A stretch of DNA of 15,447 nt from the NCBI GenBank assembly GCA_016293435.1, contig JAEDEG010000059.1, positions 1 through 15,447 of the forward strand, in the 5' to 3' direction. Position 1 is the first letter of the stretch. Each line of letters begins with the position of its first letter. Source of the DNA: Clostridia bacterium (GTDB lineage Bacteria > Bacillota > Clostridia > UMGS1810). Below the pieces are notes generated by a model. It saw only the letters and a list, made by a program, of their open reading frames with translations. It was not told where the DNA came from and did no database searches. Positions 14,301 to 15,447 of this stretch are shown here, piece after piece. The position numbers were made by a program, and so were the translations under genes.

Positions 14301-15100
14301 GTTTTTTTGCCGTGAACATAGGCGTTTGGCTTGTTTATAAACATTCCTACACTTTCTGACATGACCTTGCTGACATCAGCATCCGAAACGTTGCTGCCTT
14401 CTCCCACGTTATCTCCCTCCGAATCGGCAAGCTCGTCCACATTAAGCGGCTTCCTGCCCGAATATATTTTCCAATTGTCAATGTATATGGTGGTGTGTTC
14501 CCTTGGGGTTGCCAACTGAATTCTAACAAGTGAAAGATCTTCAAGTGCCTCATTTGGCAGCGGATAATTACTAACTCGTTTTTTCCCGTTAAAATATATG
14601 TCCATCTGCTTTGCGTCAAAATCGAGGCCGATTGCAACCTTGTAATACTTACCGGTCATATAGCCCGCAACTACCGAATCGTCGTAAAGTGCAAGCACAC
14701 CCCCGGTCAAAAATTTCGCCAAAACCCATTCTTTGGCTGATGAATTTTTTACAGAAATTGTTTTGGCGGTATTGGCATCATCCTGCATGCATATCTCCAA
14801 CTCTATCATGACACTGCCGGTACACGCCGTATTAAACGGCTTTTCCACATACATATCATTTGCTGTGGTTATCGACATTTCCAACGCATTGTCCGTTGGT
14901 GAACGTTTTATGACTCCGTATTTGTTATTCTTGTGGTTCACAGAACAATCGGAGAAACGCTGTGTGCCTTCTGCATAGGAGTTGAAGTTCTCCGAGAAAT
15001 AGACTTCCGTTTTATTTTCTTCGGCTGCCATAACATTCCAAGATGGCAAAATCATAAAGCAAGAAAGCATAAGTCCGAGAATTTTATTCTTAAACCGCAC
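11360..15100 (-). CDS. secreted heparinase II/III-type polysaccharide lyase, multimodular
   Basis: 1246 residues, first gene of the operon. The start is GTG, with GGAGG 9 bases upstream; the nearer ATG (15107) is out of frame. Residues 1-25: signal peptide. 33-215: LamG-like sandwich ending TTIYIDNWKIYSG. 255-375: copper-amine-oxidase-like stalk domain (MVPIRFFGESIGGKVEW). 410-700: alpha/alpha toroid, with HFLDTAE (516-522), DNWRIVCCGG (588-597) and FAPDGGYEEGITYWGY (635-650), the last probably holding the catalytic Tyr. 770-990: heparinase II/III beta domain with GLSHDHLDGG (791-800), D814 and EGHNTL (H837); H796, D814 and H837 fit the zinc-site pattern of heparinase II. 1040-1100: cadherin-like sandwich. 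1105-1246: F5/8 type C (CBM32-like) domain with DTRWS. Such enzymes cleave uronic-acid polysaccharides by beta-elimination outside the cell; the actual substrate cannot be told. All key regions appear intact. Confidence 0.95.
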   Translation of the reverse strand: MRFKNKILGLMLSCFMILPSWNVMAAEENKTEVYFSENFNSYAEGTQRFSDCSVNHKNNKYGVIKRSPTDNALEMSITTANDMYVEKPFNTACTGSVMIELEICMQDDANTAKTISVKNSSAKEWVLAKFLTGGVLALYDDSVVAGYMTGKYYKVAIGLDFDAKQMDIYFNGKKRVSNYPLPNEALEDLSLVRIQLATPREHTTIYIDNWKIYSGRKPLNVDELADSEGDNVGEGSNVSDADVSKVMSESVGMFINKPNAYVHGKKTYVSQNRSVVPFWKNGQAMVPIRFFGESIGGKVEWNESDSSVTLTYGGTQIKMFPGSKQLTANGNEIALAEAVCMIDGIVFAPVYELCDVFDLPLLCDESGMIVYGSRQLDWTKDLALLRKVSERYIYDDVTGAQIMELLEQKNPKQAHPRLILTAEKVNTIKAGLANNEKVYTAAFAAVKAEADGYLNTEPLSYKIADGVRLLPVSRGVLARVTSLAAVYNITGEEKYAIRCRQEMISACSFADWHPYHFLDTAEMACAIGFGYDWLYNWLSEEDKTLFRNAIVNKAVDMLLDDFDGRTIHQSDQSNLLSRSSMWLRDYADNWRIVCCGGVSVASLAVADDLGEEARAKCERVLGESLDYIKPVLSMFAPDGGYEEGITYWGYVSKYLSYYMGSFQTALGNDFGYSEAPGMRRTTDFVYAINGPAAKFAYHDNDGTDTLIEPYVMFYAEKYCDYSAALPRIKRILAGEGNIHDLMYYNPEFSSVAESQGELDTMLSGVGVFTARSGWDDQAMYVGFHADEAYAGLSHDHLDGGEFVLQAMGEEFFVDLGKDNYNIPNYQCDAYRTRAEGHNTLVINPNGQKYDQTFAGWSEINTYVSKPRGAYAASDLSGLYSEYVQSAWRGVKLDNYRRTVTVQDEIVMKEPSELYWFAHTPAQIELSEDGKKAYLTLHGKTLLAEIAEGDGAVFSVMDAKPLPTSPNPDGQNQNKGYQKLTIHMTEVSSLNLSVIFNCYNGDYDPDSYSREFVPIAQWSIPDGDYPASYAQLNEISINGVSLAGFDPEIYEYEMEISSESELNPQITAKADGQVEIRLPDSIVGKAYVCALGEGDTLQKGYEINFKLPSYIGVPDGKQAIRPKSVSASGVPQPENSPENTIDGNLDTRWSCSDICWIQYDLGDVYDLSAVSLAFMDGDKRTAQFAIDISENGTSYTRVFEGDSLPTTQLETHEVLGASARYVRIYCYGYNGNTKEWNSITECKIFAE

Positions 15101-15183
15101 CGTTCATTACCTCCTCAATAAAAATTTTATAAAACTGATATATACCACACCGTATTCTTTGCCATGTAAAGCAATTTTTCACC

Positions 15184-15193
15184 TCACATGTGA
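15184..15193. promoter_or_regulatory. palindrome in the operon leader, possible operator
   Basis: TCACATGTGA is a perfect 10-base palindrome about 20-30 bases downstream of the predicted transcription start and 85 bases before the lyase start codon. Its position suits a repressor site, but so short a palindrome may be chance. Confidence 0.3.
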
Positions 15194-15220
15194 TAAATAA
15201 TGAATACTCTGTACAATAAA

Positions 15221-15249
15221 ATAATAGCTTTATAATACATAAAAGTCAA
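15221..15249 (-). promoter_or_regulatory. sigma-A promoter of the lyase/SLH operon
   Basis: TTGACT (15249-15244), 17 bases, TATTAT (15226-15221) on the minus strand. The predicted start near 15214 gives a leader of about 114 bases. No other good promoter is seen before the four genes, which supports one transcript. Confidence 0.75.
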
Positions 15250-15352
15250 GCAAATATATCTAAAAAAAAGTAAAATATATTTAAAATTTGAGCGTTCTGC
15301 CATGGGAATTTTACGCTTTTTAATCTAACACGGCAAAATAAACATAAATATA

Positions 15353-15397
15353 AAAAGGAACTGCCGCAGAAATATTTATTCTTCAGCAATTCCTTTT
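15353..15397 (-). terminator. terminator of the gene entering from the right
   Basis: AAAAAGGAACTGC (about 15354-15366) pairs with GCAATTCCTTTTT (15386-15398), with one C/A mismatch that is a G-U pair in the minus-strand RNA; GAA and TTC add an inner stem. The upper arm overlaps the last codons of the partial gene. The U-run is part of the stem rather than a free tail, so strength is uncertain. It separates that gene from the lyase operon promoter. Confidence 0.55.
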
Positions 15398-15447
15398 TCA
15401 ATAAGCGGCAAAGCCGCGTCATTCAACGTTTTCAGTGGGAGATTGAA
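15376..15447 (-). CDS. C-terminal end of an unidentified gene, partial
   Basis: The last 23 codons and a TAA stop (15378-15376) of a minus-strand frame that enters from the right edge: FNLPLKTLNDAALPLIEKG, then IAEE. The composition is protein-like and a hairpin overlaps the stop. Too little is present to name a family. Confidence 0.5.
   Translation of the reverse strand, partial: FNLPLKTLNDAALPLIEKGIAEE

Noticed and set aside
1..15447. CRISPR array, tRNA, rRNA, transposase or phage genes
   Set aside because: No spaced short repeats, no cloverleaf or rRNA-like sequence and no transposase or integrase motifs were seen on reading both strands.

Overview
The window looks like a low-GC Gram-positive anaerobe of the Clostridia. 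Supporting signs are S-layer homology (SLH) domains, a dockerin and cohesin-type modules, copper-amine-oxidase-like 'stalk' domains, strong AGGAGG ribosome sites, sigma-A type promoters and AT-rich spacers. Every intact gene is on the minus strand, so transcription runs from high to low coordinates. I saw no tRNA, rRNA, CRISPR array, insertion sequence or phage gene.

Right part (about 15250 to 4690): a four-gene operon for cell-surface polysaccharide handling. It starts at a promoter (TTGACT, 17 bases, TATTAT; 15221-15249). The order is a 1246-aa secreted heparinase II/III-type lyase with LamG-like, stalk and F5/8 C modules; a 682-aa secreted protein built only of beta-sandwich modules; a protein with three C-terminal SLH repeats; and an 886-aa protein with N-terminal SLH repeats and a long unknown region. 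The last two are translationally coupled. The operon ends at a hairpin terminator (4689-4728).

Middle and left part (about 4440 to 1): separate transcription units and decayed genes. A stalk-plus-cohesin protein (3150-4082) and a small dockerin protein (2246-2878) each have a good promoter. A third secreted protein, with a cohesin-like module and InlB/Flg_new repeats, runs off the left edge. Between them lie remnants: an oligosaccharide flippase piece joined to the start of a polysaccharide pyruvyl transferase (4187-4438), the last SLH repeat of a lost S-layer protein with its terminator still in place (1763-2093), and a frame-broken plus-strand gene (about 1098-1506).

Reading of the whole: this is a surface-polysaccharide locus. 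The operon probably cleaves and holds an acidic polysaccharide at the S-layer. The left side encodes a small cohesin/dockerin set that may assemble proteins on the same surface. The remnants suggest that capsule or exopolysaccharide synthesis genes once stood here and were lost. The functional links are inferences from domain content and order; family calls were made by eye from motifs, without database searches.
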